DNA of 64,000 nucleotides from Blasia pusilla (Eukaryota > Marchantiophyta > Marchantiopsida > Blasiales): assembly GCA_050084515.1 (NCBI GenBank), contig CM114275.1, positions 15,686,001 to 15,750,000 on the forward strand, given 5' to 3'. Positions 11,190-21,530 of this stretch are shown piece by piece; position 1 is the first letter of the stretch, and each line of letters begins with the position of its first letter. Both the position numbers and the translations under genes were made by a program. The notes below the pieces were generated by a model. The model was not told the DNA's origin, did no database searches, and saw only the letters and a program-made list of their open reading frames with translations.

Positions 11190-12230
11190 CCCTCTCCCTC
11201 TAGTATGCCAAAGTGGAGGAGACTTGGGAGCCATTACTTGGGCCCAAGCTTACGGGGGAGGTGAGAAACGACGCTGACACGGTTCCTACGTGCTTATAGG
11301 AGTTGTTTTGCCTTTAGCATGAAGGAGTTGGGTTCTCTGGTTGGACCCGGTATACGAATTGATTTGGCTAGTGATACGCCAATCTTCCGTCGTCCCTACC
11401 GATATAGTGATATGGAGAGGACATGATTGAGTAGGACGTTGGACCTTTTGGAGCTGGATTAGTGGAGTTGTCGCATGGAGAGTATGCATCACCACTCTCA
11501 TGCTGCTAAAAGGATATGCATGGCAACTACGGATAGGCGGATGTGTGGAGATAACCGTCCTATCAATCGGCAAACCAAGGCCGATAGGTATGCCATGCCT
11601 ACACCTGAGGAGATCTTTGATGTGGTGGGATAGGCAAAGATTTTCAGTACTTTGGATCTTCAGGCAGGATACCATCAATTTCCGATTTGGGAGAGTGACA
11701 AGGCCAAGACAGCATTTTGGGATGTCAACTCTCATGGCAAGGATTGTTTGTACCAGTGGAAATTCTTACCCTTTGGGTTGAAGAATGCACCTGCCGAGTT
11801 TCAAAGAGTGATGGACAGGATCCTAGCAGGGTTGGATTTTGTTCGGTGTTACATTGATGATATCTTGGTGTTCAGTAACACGGTGGAGGAGCATCAGATA
11901 CATTTGCAGATGGTATTTGAGCGGTTGAAAGCTCATGGTCTACGTTAGCATCCAGGAAAGTGTAAGTTCTTCCATGAGGATGTTGAGTACTTGGGTCATG
12001 TGATCTATCCAGGTGGTTTGGGAGTTCAGCAAGCAAAGGTGGAGGCTATTGCACTTATTCGCGTCCGATAGATGTGAGTAGAGTTCGAGCATTCATGGGT
12101 TTGGCGAACTACTATTGGAGGTATGTGAAGGATTTAGTGCTATGGCAAAGCCTTTGAACCAATTGCTGAAATCAGATCAAGAGTGGCACCGGGAGATGAT
12201 CGGGAGAGAGCTTTTGTGGAGCGTAAGGCC
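11190..12230 (+). pseudogene. Reverse transcriptase of Element B1
   Basis: Landmarks are VTRPRQHFGM/KAKTAFWDVNSHGKDCLYQW, LPFGLKNAPAEFQRVMDRIL and the polymerase site YIDD in RCYIDDILVFS (about 11850-11880). A thumb segment follows in other frames (RAFMGLANYYW). The longest uninterrupted stretch is 11652-11948. Stops and indels lie on both sides. The same protein is better preserved in copy B3 (49173-49799). Confidence 0.85.
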
Positions 12231-12640
12231 AGTTGGTGGCGGCGCCTATCTTGAGAGACCTATCGAGGGCGCCCATTTCATTACACACTGATTGGAGTAG
12301 GTTGGGACTTGGAGCGGTGTTGACACAACATGATGATGAGCACATGGAGTTTGTGGTGGCCTATGCAAGTCGTTCGAATAATGCAATGAGTCGCGCTATA
12401 CTTCATATGAGGGAGAGTGCTTGGCAAGAGTGTGGGTTGTGGCACACTTTAGGTGTTACTTGTTTGGCACACAGATTTACCCTTATTCTTGATCACCGCT
12501 CAAGTGGTTGATGGAGTCGGACAAGCTTACGGGGGGAAGCTTGCACGGTGGGCTCTTATCTTACAGGAGTATGACTTCCGGGTGGTACATAGACTGGAGT
12601 TGCCAACCTTGATGATCTTTGATGGGTTGAGTAGGAACCC
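12231..12640 (+). pseudogene. RNase H of Element B1
   Basis: The reading LHTDWSRLGLGAVLTQHD gives the first catalytic Asp (HTDWS), followed by FVVAYASRSNNA. A frame-shifted tail reads ARWALILQEYDFRVVHRLE and GLSRNPCTSQED, the usual end of a Ty3 RNase H and its linker to integrase. Frame changes occur near 12450 and 12600. Confidence 0.8.
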
Positions 12641-12879
12641 ATGTACTAGCCAAGAGGATACAACTGGGGCTAGATGGCATGGCGAGGTTGATGAGGAGAT
12701 GGTGCTAGGTTGGCATGCATCCGCCTTTTTATGTTGGTTAGGGGTGGACTCTAGTATGGAGGACCACATGATATCTTACTCTAGTCAGAGGGTAGATGGC
12801 CAGCCTTCAGATCCTAAGGTTGGAGATGGTGGTACGGATCAGCGTGATATTCATGATGATGCGTTGGTGTTGGAGTTCC

Positions 12880-14110
12880 TCTGCACCGGTAGGGTGCCAG
12901 GCATAGTGAGTGCCAAGGAGCGAGACCGTGTTCTTCAACGTGCTAAGAGGTATCGATTGGAGGGAACACATAATCTTGCGTGTGGGAGGATGGTAGAGTA
13001 CGAGTAGTGCCACATTGGCTCAGAGAGAGCGCATTGTGCGACATGCCCATGAGGAGTTGGGACATTTTGGGATAAAGCGTACGTATAGCTTACTCCTTGG
13101 CGATATTGGTGGCGTGGCATGCATACTCAGTGCAGCGATTGGTGTCACGTTGTATGGTTTGTGACCGGGTGAGGGCATCATTTAATGCCCCTACACCACA
13201 ATTACACCCCTTGCCTATTATGGGGTTGGGTTACCGTTGGAGTGTGGACTTTCGGGACCGTTACCGTTGGTATGCGACATCATCGATATGTGTTGGTGAT
13301 GGTGGAGCACTTCTCCAAGTGGATTGAGTTGGTGGCATTACGGACAAGGCAAGTGAGGAACGGCGTATGCGTTTCTGGATAGAGTGCTTAGTCATTTTGG
13401 TGCACCGGCTGAAGTCTTGACCGACCGAGTCTGAGTTTGAGGGGTGAGTTTGGTCTCGTGTGACAAGGCGTTGATTGATCATCGGACCACGTCTCGAGAT
13501 CATCCGAGGCGGATGGTTTGGCTGTGGCGTGTGGTTGAGGCGGTGAAGAGGGCATTGCGCAAGTATGGCCTACAAAAGGGGCATCTTGGAGACTGGGATA
13601 TTCAGTTGCCATGGTTGGCCATGGGGTATAGGTTCAGTCACCAAGCATCCTTGGCTTCCTTCTCACCTTATTTTCTGTTATACGGCCGAGATCCAGACTT
13701 GCCAGAAGCAATTCGTCGGGAGTCTAGTGAGGTGGTGAATCTTGATGACCCAGAGATGTGGATGAGGGTGTGTTCTCGGTGGCGGAGCTCTTTCGGAGAG
13801 TTATGCCAACAGCCTTTGAGAATCTTGCCATTGCTCAACACAGGGATACGTTGCGGTATGCAACCATTCGGGGTGGAGGTTATCGACCATCGATTCGTAG
13901 GTTCCATGTGGGGGACTATGTCTATTTGCAGCAGATTGCCCGAAAACGTTGGATGTGACGGCAAGCCGCACTATTTTCGAGTGCGTGAGGTGTTAGCTTC
14001 TGGAGTTCTCATGTTGGAGGGTCGTGATGGAGTTGTTTGGAAGGACCATGTGCGTAATTGTGCGCCATGTCATCTTCCAAATGTGGATGGTACTGTTGAC
14101 CCAAGCTTAG
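12880..14110 (+). pseudogene. Integrase of Element B1
   Basis: The zinc-finger part is split across frames (RHAHEELGHFGIKRTYSLLL, then CCMVC-like CMVCDRVRASFN near 13150-13185). The core follows (WSVDFR near 13240) and a downstream segment (GDWDIQLPWLAMGYRFSHQA; LLYGRDPDLPEAIRR). The C-terminal part reads RFHVGDYVYLQQI and VWKDHVRNCAPCHLPNVDG. Stops and indels lie throughout. Copy B3 shows the same domain with fewer breaks. Confidence 0.8.
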
Positions 14111-14124
14111 CCATGATACGTGCT

Positions 14125-14275
14125 AGCTTGAGGTGCATGTTGTGTGGGTCTGCTGGTAACGCACCCGTATGTTGTGTGTGATCGGTGTTCTAGGGGTTGG
14201 CACATGATGTGTTTGACTCACGTTTGGATGTTGTTCCTCTGGAAGGTGGGTTTGTCCTCGATGTACTTAGGAGAG
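14125..14275 (+). pseudogene. PHD finger remnant after integrase, Element B1
   Basis: The first two zinc ligands are intact here (CMLCGSAG, codons at 14134-14136 and 14143-14145). Indels then break the frame, but the nucleotide sequence stays clearly related to the better PHD finger of copy B3 (51793-51927). The pair shows that the finger is a normal part of the element and not peculiar to one copy. Confidence 0.7.
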
Positions 14276-14440
14276 GTAGATGACTTGATTTTTGCATGAT
14301 ATGGATTACGGATGTGCGACTAACGATGGGGCAACCTAGCACCGACCTCGATTCGGGCACCCAAGAAGGTGTATAGCATGTAGTAGATGTATAGGGCTAC
14401 TTGGGAGTTAGAGGACCTAACCGCTTGATTAGGGGGCGAG

Positions 14441-15020
14441 TTGTGGTACACTTGCGTTTGTGGATACTCGTCTATGTTATGTATGTATGTGCGTATGGTA
14501 TGTCAACGATGTATGTTGTATGACGATGTGGATTCAGACGATATTTATCATGACCATACGGATTATGTCGTAGAGTATGGTGTCTTTGGTAGAGGCCATT
14601 CCTTATGTAGGACCGTAGTGGCTTGGTAGAGATGCGGTTCCATACATAGGGTTGGGGGTTACTCACTTGGGGGTGACTTTCCCAGTAGGGTCCGCTCTTA
14701 GGTTGGAGGATATAAGGTGGCTTGCCCTCAAAGAACAGTTCGTTCTTTGAGTTGAGCCTGTTGCGTTGGGAGTTAGCCTTGGTAGTGAGTAGAGCTCTTG
14801 GCTATGGTGTTTCCCGCAAGCTTCGACCTAGATTCTCCCATCGTGGAGTGGGTTTGGCTCGATTGTATGTGATTGTAAACGTGTTTTATGACAGTAGGTC
14901 TTTCACGGATTTCAGTTGTGGTACACTTGCGTTTGTGGATACTCTCGTCTATGTTATGTATGTATGTGCGTATGGTATGTCAGCGATGTATGTTGTATGA
15001 CGATGTGGATTCGCACGACA
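14441..15020 (+). repeat. 3' terminal repeats B1-A2-B2 of Element B1
   Basis: After the purine tract AGGGGGCGAG (14431-14440) come a 105-base B segment (14441-14545), a 369-base A segment (14546-14914) and a second B segment (14915-15020). The first B segment starts TTGTGGTACACTTG and the second GTTGTGGTACAC. Both B copies end in the GATGTGGATTC... motif. The second ends in CACGACA, the element terminus. Confidence 0.88.
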
Positions 15021-15024
15021 AAGA

Positions 15025-16065
15025 TGTAGGTCACTTTATTCAGAGTTGTGATGCATGTCAGAGAGCGGGTCGACCAACGACTACATCGAGGTGGCCTTTA
15101 ATACCAATCGTGCCTCGAGCTCCTTTTAAAAAATGAGGGATTGACTTTGTGGGACCTATTTCACCCCCCATCGGCCAAATGAGGTGAAAATTCATTTTGA
15201 TAGCTACCGACTATTGCACCAAGATGGTGGAGGCGGTGGCCACGCGCAAAGATCATAGTGAGGCGGTGGCCAATTTTTTGTACAAAATGATTATCACCTA
15301 ATATGGCTGCCCGTTGGAATTAGTCAGTGATCGTGGCACCCATTTCCTGAACCAGACTACTGAGTCTCCAACGTCCTACTTCCTAATCAATCATTGGAAT
15401 ACCACGCCCTACAACCCTAAAGCCAATGGGTTAACTGAAAAATCTAACGGACTGATCTGTCGGATATTGAATTGATTGACGGTTATATATTCCTATAGTT
15501 GGGACATGAAAATCGCAGCCGCATTATGGGCCTATCGGACACCCAAGAAGGTTACTACGAAGTATACCCCGTTCTGCCTGACTTATGGAGTTCAACCCTT
15601 GACACCTATTGAATGGGCTCTACCCACTTATTGCATGTTGGAGGGAAATAGAACGGAGGACGTTGTTGAAGTTCTCCAGGGAAGGAATGAGACCTTAGTC
15701 CCTAAACCCTAAACCCTAAACCCCTTTGGGTCCCACGGGCTTGATCTATTTACCATTTACCATTAGTAGCATTGGAGGAAGCCTGCATCTTGGTTCTATG
15801 TTAGACCAAACGTTTACAAGATGAACAAAAACAACGGTATGACCGACATCTATGGCCGCAATCTATAAGCATCGGGGAGCTCGTGTTGTTGCATGATAAC
15901 CGTTGGATAAAGTTCCCCGCGAAGTTAAAACTGAACTGGATGGGACCCTACCAGATGTTAGCAATATATGAAAACGGATCACTGTAGTTGGGGACCTTAT
16001 AGGGAGAAGCATTGCCAACTCGTGTCAATGGCATGCATGTTCGAAGGTATCATTAGCTGCAACCC
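15025..16065 (+). pseudogene. Integrase core and C-terminus of Element A (right piece)
   Basis: Resuming after Element B1, the sequence gives the Cys pair of the zinc finger (CDACQRAG). The three catalytic positions of a DDE integrase follow: Asp in GIDFVGP near 15137, Asp in LVSDRGTHF near 15325, Glu in GLTEKSNG near 15430. A WMGPYQML motif near 15937 matches the GPY/F module of Ty3 integrases. In-frame stops and a 71-base filler insertion (15697-15767) interrupt it. Confidence 0.8.
15697..15768 (+). other. Filler insertion with telomere-type repeats inside integrase
   Basis: Three exact CCCTAAA units occupy 15700-15720, followed by a stretch whose 31 bases at 15737-15767 equal bases 81-111. 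Removing the block restores the expected integrase reading (NETL joined to ALEEA). It looks like patchwork repair of a break. Confidence 0.7.
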
Positions 16066-16079
16066 TACTAGGACTAAAA

Positions 16080-18209
16080 GCGGGAGGAAGGGGAGTTGGG
16101 AGACTGCTTTGTACTTACGCGAAGCGCAAAGTATTGGAACTTAAGCGAAGCACGAACCGCAGAGGTATTAGAGCTTCTGCGAAGCGCCGACCTTGACTGC
16201 TACGGCTGGATTGTAAAAGTCACGACCAAGAAACCGCATAGTGCCTCGACTATATAAGCGCCCCTTGATTAACCAGGCAGTTAGTTTCATGGACGGAGTC
16301 ACCACAAACCTGCGTAGCAGACCGAAGCACGGAGCACACCGGGATAGATTTACCGCCATGACTCGTGATGACTCTACGCCCATCTTACGAAGTATGGCTA
16401 TGCCTCTGATAAAGCTATCACCAGAATTAGTTGAAGCGCTCGAGGAGCGATCGATGGCAACCTTTTTTCAAGCTAATTGGACATTAACGTCATGATAACT
16501 ACTCGAAGAGCTTCGCTCCTCGACTGCAGCATCCAAGTTTCGGAGAAGGGGTCTTCGGTATCGCGCTCAGCCCTAACAGTGGACGCCGGATGACTGGCGA
16601 GCAACTTATATGCTCCCGGCCGCTCCGGAGTACGAGTATGATACTGAATCGATGGTAAAGCACGAAGATTTGTTGGCACTTGGTTGTGTGACGTCCGATC
16701 ACCTCGGCAGGAATGGCTACAAAACTACTTTGTTGTCCCCACCCTTGTTTGGACAATTTTGCAAGCACTCAATGACTTTGTTTTATCCTGCTCATTCTTA
16801 TTACTTGACAAATATGCTCGTCAAGATGTGCTACATCCTCTGGAATCAACACCTGGACCCCGAAGCACCGAGAGTCGACTTCGCTTTGTTCGTGGACGGG
16901 CACGTACGTGCAATGCTCGAAGCCCTTCATCCGAGTGCGAAGTCCTTCATGTCTCCTTTTTTAATCCATTTGTACATTCAAAAGGAGGAATTGACGGCCG
17001 ACGAGGCACTAGATTGGTCACAAGTCACTCCCGTACGCTTACCAAGAAAGAGCAAAAAGGGGTCCACCAGAAGCCGCGAAGTCATTCCGATGCGCAAAGC
17101 AGCCCCAAGACAACACCCACATACTTCAGCTTCAGGCAAAGATGAGGGGCCAACCGAGTTTCCAAGACCGAAGCGAGGAAGAGTATATTTCGAGACCCCC
17201 TCCGAAACAGAGCCAGCACCGCAGGAAGACTCCGAGGAGAGGCCCCGCTCTAGCGAAGAGATCCCTACTCTTCATCGCATGACACACACCGAAAACCCAT
17301 GGTGTGGTTTCTGAATCAGGCAGTTCTGTAATGAACCAATTATAGCAAGTACTCCACCTTGACGACACAGCAGGTGTAGACCAGTATTTACAAGCGCTCG
17401 ATGACATCAACTGTAGGGCACAAGCTTCATCAGAGAACGAAGCACAACGTAGGGTAGCAGAGACAAACCTTGAGCGTCGAAATCAAGAAGTCGAAGACAC
17501 TAAGATGGCGCTTCATAAAGCTCAAAGCGATTTAGTCCAGGCTCACTATGAATCGCAGAATGCACACCAATGGGAAAGCTTGGCGATCAAAATGGAGTGT
17601 GGGGCTGATCAGTTGGGTTCGCAAGTCAAGGAAGCTTCGCAATTGATTCAATAGTACCGACAACAAGTGCATCTTATGAGCCACGAGTTCAAGAAAGTAT
17701 CGACACATAACGCTCAGGCTTTGGAGTTACTTCAAGAACAAAAAGAAACTAACAAGGACTTAGTGGTACAATGGTCAGAAGTCACCGGTAGGATCGCTGT
17801 CTTGGAGGCGGAGCAGAAGCTGCTGAATGAAGTGTAGTTAGACCCTGAAGATGTCAAGGAGTTAATTGAGGAAGCAGCCAAGAGCTTCAAACAACAGATA
17901 AGCAAGGAGATCAATTATGTCAACAAACATTGGAAACAACAGTTCGACAATCATATGAAGTCTCTCCCGGAAGTCATACCCAACATCACGATCAATCTTG
18001 AAGAACTTCCTCTCTTTAATCCATCAAACGTATTAGTCCAGAACGAAGTGTTAGGAACTTCATTAGTTGTTATCAAATGGCGTGAGAAGATGCGGAATAA
18101 CACCCCCAATATTGTCAACAAACCTTCCACTATTCATGGTCGTTTTCCGCCTACAAAGGAGTTCAATAGCTTAGATGATACTATTATGGATTTAGAAGGT
18201 GCATCATGA
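16080..18209 (+). pseudogene. Extra coding region of Element A between integrase and LTR
   Basis: About 2 kb after integrase reads as one former protein spread over several frames. A first part (16241-16495) precedes a 234-residue part (16610-17314) with a basic, Ser/Pro-rich tail. A long Gln/Glu-rich coiled-coil stretch with isolated stops follows (17340-17950), then a C-terminal part ending at 18209. No membrane segment or signal peptide was seen, so the sequence gives no support for an envelope protein. Plant Athila and Tat elements often carry an extra open region here. Function is unknown. Confidence 0.55.
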
Positions 18210-18249
18210 AGTGTTCGCCAAGGCGGCTCACATTTGAGGGAGGGGGCCA

Positions 18250-19440
18250 TGTGATACCCGCAATTTTGTAATTTTGAAGATTTAGAGCTTTTTATTTGAA
18301 GAAAACTTGTGTATACATAATGATTTTGGATACTATGTTTGTGTAGTAGAAGAAGGAGTAATATTGAAAGAAATCACGAAGCTCCTAGGATGAGGCAGAG
18401 AGGTAGATAATCAAAAATTTTCCTTAGAGGAGATGGAAATGCAATAACGAAGTCTAAAGACTAAGAGCGAAGCTTGGAAAAGACAACAAAGCCTTATTAC
18501 GAATCTGTTTATGAAGTACTTCACTCCTGAACGAAACACGAAGCACAAAGAACAAAGAGCCTGGAATAAGAGCGATGAATGGAGCGCTTTGTCTTCAGAT
18601 AAGGAGAAAGAGCTTTGTCCTCAAAGGAAGAAAAAGAGGTCCAGACTTCGCAGCGAAGCGAAGCTAAGACTCGAAGTGATTTCAAACGGCACACCGCTAG
18701 AACAGTTAGATCAGGAAGAGGCGCGACTTTTTGTATCAAATGGGAAGTTATTATAGTTACGCTCAGCGGATTCACAGGGATCATAGGAAAAGAAAAGAGC
18801 ACCATAGATCTATGTAGTTACAAATGTTGAAGAGACACCATATTCCTCAAGAACGCTTCAAATCCTTAGAACCACTCCTACTTCGGAGAATATTTAAGAA
18901 GCATGAAAGTAGCTATCCTCATCTTTCTTTCACGAAGTCCTTATCCTGTAGGAATGGTCCGAGCAAGGGAGTAGTACCCTCTCACGCTTGTATACACTTA
19001 TGAAGCTTTCTCATTCTTGATGGAGTAGTAAAGTACTCATTTCTTCATTCTGATGTGCGATGCATATGTGTGAGTATTCTCATTGGGTCTGCACAGTAGG
19101 GAGTGAATCAGGAGAACCTTTTCATCAATAGAATAATCAACACGGAGTTGTAAGAAATCTGTTCGACGGAGAGTAGCTTGCCTAGACGGATTGAGTTTCG
19201 AAAGTAGGAGAAGCTAGCTTCTTGTTGAGATCTCTGTGAGGTTCTTTGATGTTGAGTGAAGATCTACCTAAGCGTGATTTCAACTCCACTAGAGAGAATA
19301 GAGGAAAGAAATTTTGGTACTTAGAGAGATCTGAAGACATTTATGAGTCATTGAATCTGAATTATATACACTTAATTACAACTATTGCTAGACAAATGAC
19401 ATCTTGACCTCTCTTTCCACATAATCATGATCCTCTTGGG
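18250..19440 (+). repeat. 3' LTR of Element A (right end estimated)
   Basis: A purine-rich tract (TTTGAGGGAGGGGGCCA, 18232-18248) is followed at 18250 by TGTGATACCC, the standard arrangement of a polypurine tract and a TG-initial LTR. No second copy is inside the window, so the end cannot be fixed by comparison. Confidence 0.55.
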
Positions 19441-19493
19441 GATCGAACTCACTAAATTATTGTAAAAAGATCAATTCTTATACTTCTTGTACA

Positions 19494-19829
19494 TTACAGA
19501 GCTTCAGCCTCTAAAGGAAGACAGTCTGTTTTCGTAAGAAGATTAGCATAAGAAGTTTGGTTTCTTACTCCTAATTCTTCTTGTAGAAAGATTTTTTGCA
19601 CCCTCTCCACGCGCTCCCAACCTGTCTTCTTACAACTAGGTCCCCAAACTTGGATCCCATATAAGACCATCAGCAACACCAAGCTCCTAAATAAGAACTT
19701 CCTAAGACCCCAAGAGACAAGATGAGCTCTTCTACACCGATTTAAAAATGAATATAGAACTTTGTAACGAACTTCTACCCTCTTTTGCTCGCAAAGCGCA
19801 GAAGAGGGTCGTAGATGTCCCAAAGTAGC
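19494..19829 (-). pseudogene. LINE-type fragment (C-terminal part)
   Basis: A 109-codon open stretch carries landmarks of the region after RT in plant non-LTR elements: FLFRSLVLLMVLYGIQVWGP, then WERVERVQKIFLQEELGVR and LPLEAEAL. No RT core is present on either side, so only a fragment remains. It begins just after the presumed end of Element A's LTR. Confidence 0.6.
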
Positions 19830-21530
19830 TTTACTACCACTACTATCCGCGTCGCCGTTCTATTTCTTCCCACTTTTATCTCACCTTAATGATTAGTGTT
19901 GATATCTCTTGATATTACCTCGATATTAGCTAATCGCCTGAATGCATCCTGGATTTCCTCTTCAATTTGACTTTCGTTTAGGAATCAATTACGGTTCCCT
20001 TGCACGTATCATGCTACAGGAGTAGCTTTCCCTGACTTCGGTATGTGATGCGTAGGAGGTTTCCAAATTTTAGAAACGCTTCAAACATAGAGTCCAAGAT
20101 TGGGAAAGGGATTCCTTCGTCCTCTAGGCGTGACAAAATGCGATTGAATGTGCTCTACTACACTTTAGGCCGGAATATACTCGCCGTTGACAGTTTTGTA
20201 ATTACAATCCTGAGCCGTGCCAACCTGCTACCATCATGTAACAATATGTGCGAATCTATGCAATGCACCGTTTTCATAAGTGCCGACGTTACCATATCGC
20301 TGTTGTCAATTTTATACTACCTGCTATTACTGCACAAGTCAAGTGCAATAAAGGAGCTTTCCTTATCTATCTCTATTTGTCAAGAGCGCGTCCTTTCATA
20401 TATTTTGAAGCAGTCGATAGCATACCCGTTAGACAAGCATCGGCCCTTGTAGCTTAAGCAACCGAGGTATATTTTTGTCTCTCTCCTGCAAAGAGTGCTT
20501 TGAGCTTATGGAAATAATTGTGCTATTGGTCAGGCTACTTCTCTGTGTTTTTATCGTGCTACTCGCATTGTATACTATTTTCTCCGCTTTGGCTCTGTGC
20601 ACATTTGCTCGCTTCACACAGGCGAGCACACCTCTATGAGGATGTATATTTCCATTCTTGCTTTTTGGCATTCGTACGGACCATAGCATTCTTACGGATC
20701 ATACATTCCACTTCTCGCATTGCTTACACCTAGATTCTGTACTTCTTTTTTTGTTACGCATGTTTGCATTTTGTGGATAAGCACTGTCGCGCCTTACTTG
20801 GCGGTATACAATTGTTTAGGTTGACTGCCTAAGTTCATTGCCTGCTATGTAGCACCGATTGAAACACTTCTGCTTTGATACTCGACATGTTCATTAATGT
20901 TTTAGTACCTCGTAGTGCACTGTTAAGGATTCCAAGTTCACATTTAGTAACTTTTGTTTCTGTTCCTTGGGTATGCACAGTGAGAACGCATCCGGATTGT
21001 GGGACAGTGCAACAAGTATGGCAACTCGGGGATCTGTATCAGAGATGTATAATGTGTTTTGATGAGAGATGTTATTTCCATTCAGTACTTGGTTGGCCGT
21101 ATTGATTTGATTTACTTTATGATCTAATTCCAGGATAGTGGTTCATGCACATTTATATTGTTGTTTTGGTGTTGTTTTTTCTTTGAATATGTGTGCCGCT
21201 TGTAAGGAATGGTCGGCAGTAACTTCTACATCTATGTAGGGTACTCTTTCCGGTTGGTATAACAGTAAACTTGTATCCTATACATCACCTGAAAATACTA
21301 GAAAGATATATGCAAAAAGTTTATCAAATGAATGTTTCTCAAAGCTATACTCATGTTAGCCTGCTTTTCCCATACCAATATCATTCTCCAAGTTTGAGCT
21401 AGACCAGCAGTGGATCCAGCTATATCTACTTCCTTATAACCGCAGACAGAATACAGCAGAACAAAGAGCACCTACTGCGATAACAGTAATCCACAGCTTA
21501 TTAACCTTTGCGCTGATGCGTACTTCACTG
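19830..21530. other. Intergenic, no gene seen
   Basis: This AT-rich stretch between the LINE fragment and the 3' end of FKBP19 has only chance-looking open frames. Its right part must hold the FKBP19 3' UTR and poly(A) site, but no clear signal could be singled out. Confidence 0.5.

Larger units (their letters stand above)
5332..15020 (+). mobile_element. Element B1: Ty3 retrotransposon with DNA methyltransferase and PHD finger
   Basis: The insertion splits the integrase of Element A and is flanked by the 4-bp duplication AAGA (5328-5331 and 15021-15024). It starts TGTCATGACC and ends CGCACGACA. Contents in order: repeat A1, a long leader, Gag, protease region, cytosine methyltransferase, RT (YIDD), RNase H, integrase, a PHD-like tail, a purine tract, then repeats B1, A2 and B2. 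Every coding domain has stops and frameshifts. Because it sits inside Element A, it is younger than A. Confidence 0.9.
1..19440 (+). mobile_element. Element A: Athila-like Ty3/gypsy LTR retrotransposon, interrupted
   Basis: Remnants run in Ty3 order: Gag with CCHC knuckles, protease (DSGSAIN), reverse transcriptase (FLDD), RNase H, integrase, an extra coiled-coil region, a polypurine tract and a 3' LTR starting TGTGATACCC at 18250. The left LTR lies outside the window or is not recognisable. The FLDDF form of the RT active site and an extra region downstream of integrase recall the Athila lineage of plants, but that placement is from memory. Stops and frameshifts occur in every domain. Bases 5332-15020 belong to a later insertion (Element B1). 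The right end of the LTR is not determined; 19440 is an estimate set by the LINE fragment that follows. Confidence 0.8.

Noticed and set aside
14441-15020. Element B as a true Ngaro/DIRS element because of its split repeats
   Set aside because: It encodes a DDE integrase with H2C2 finger, has 4-bp target duplications, and shows no tyrosine recombinase motif.
15700-15720. Chromosome end or telomere
   Set aside because: Only three CCCTAAA units are present, inside a retroelement's integrase, with coding sequence continuing on both sides.
16610-17314. Envelope-like protein in Element A
   Set aside because: No signal peptide, membrane helix or furin-like site was seen; the region is basic and then coiled-coil.
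20045-20452. 135-codon open frame on the plus strand
   Set aside because: Its composition looks random, with no motif and no splice context. It lies in AT-rich intergenic DNA.
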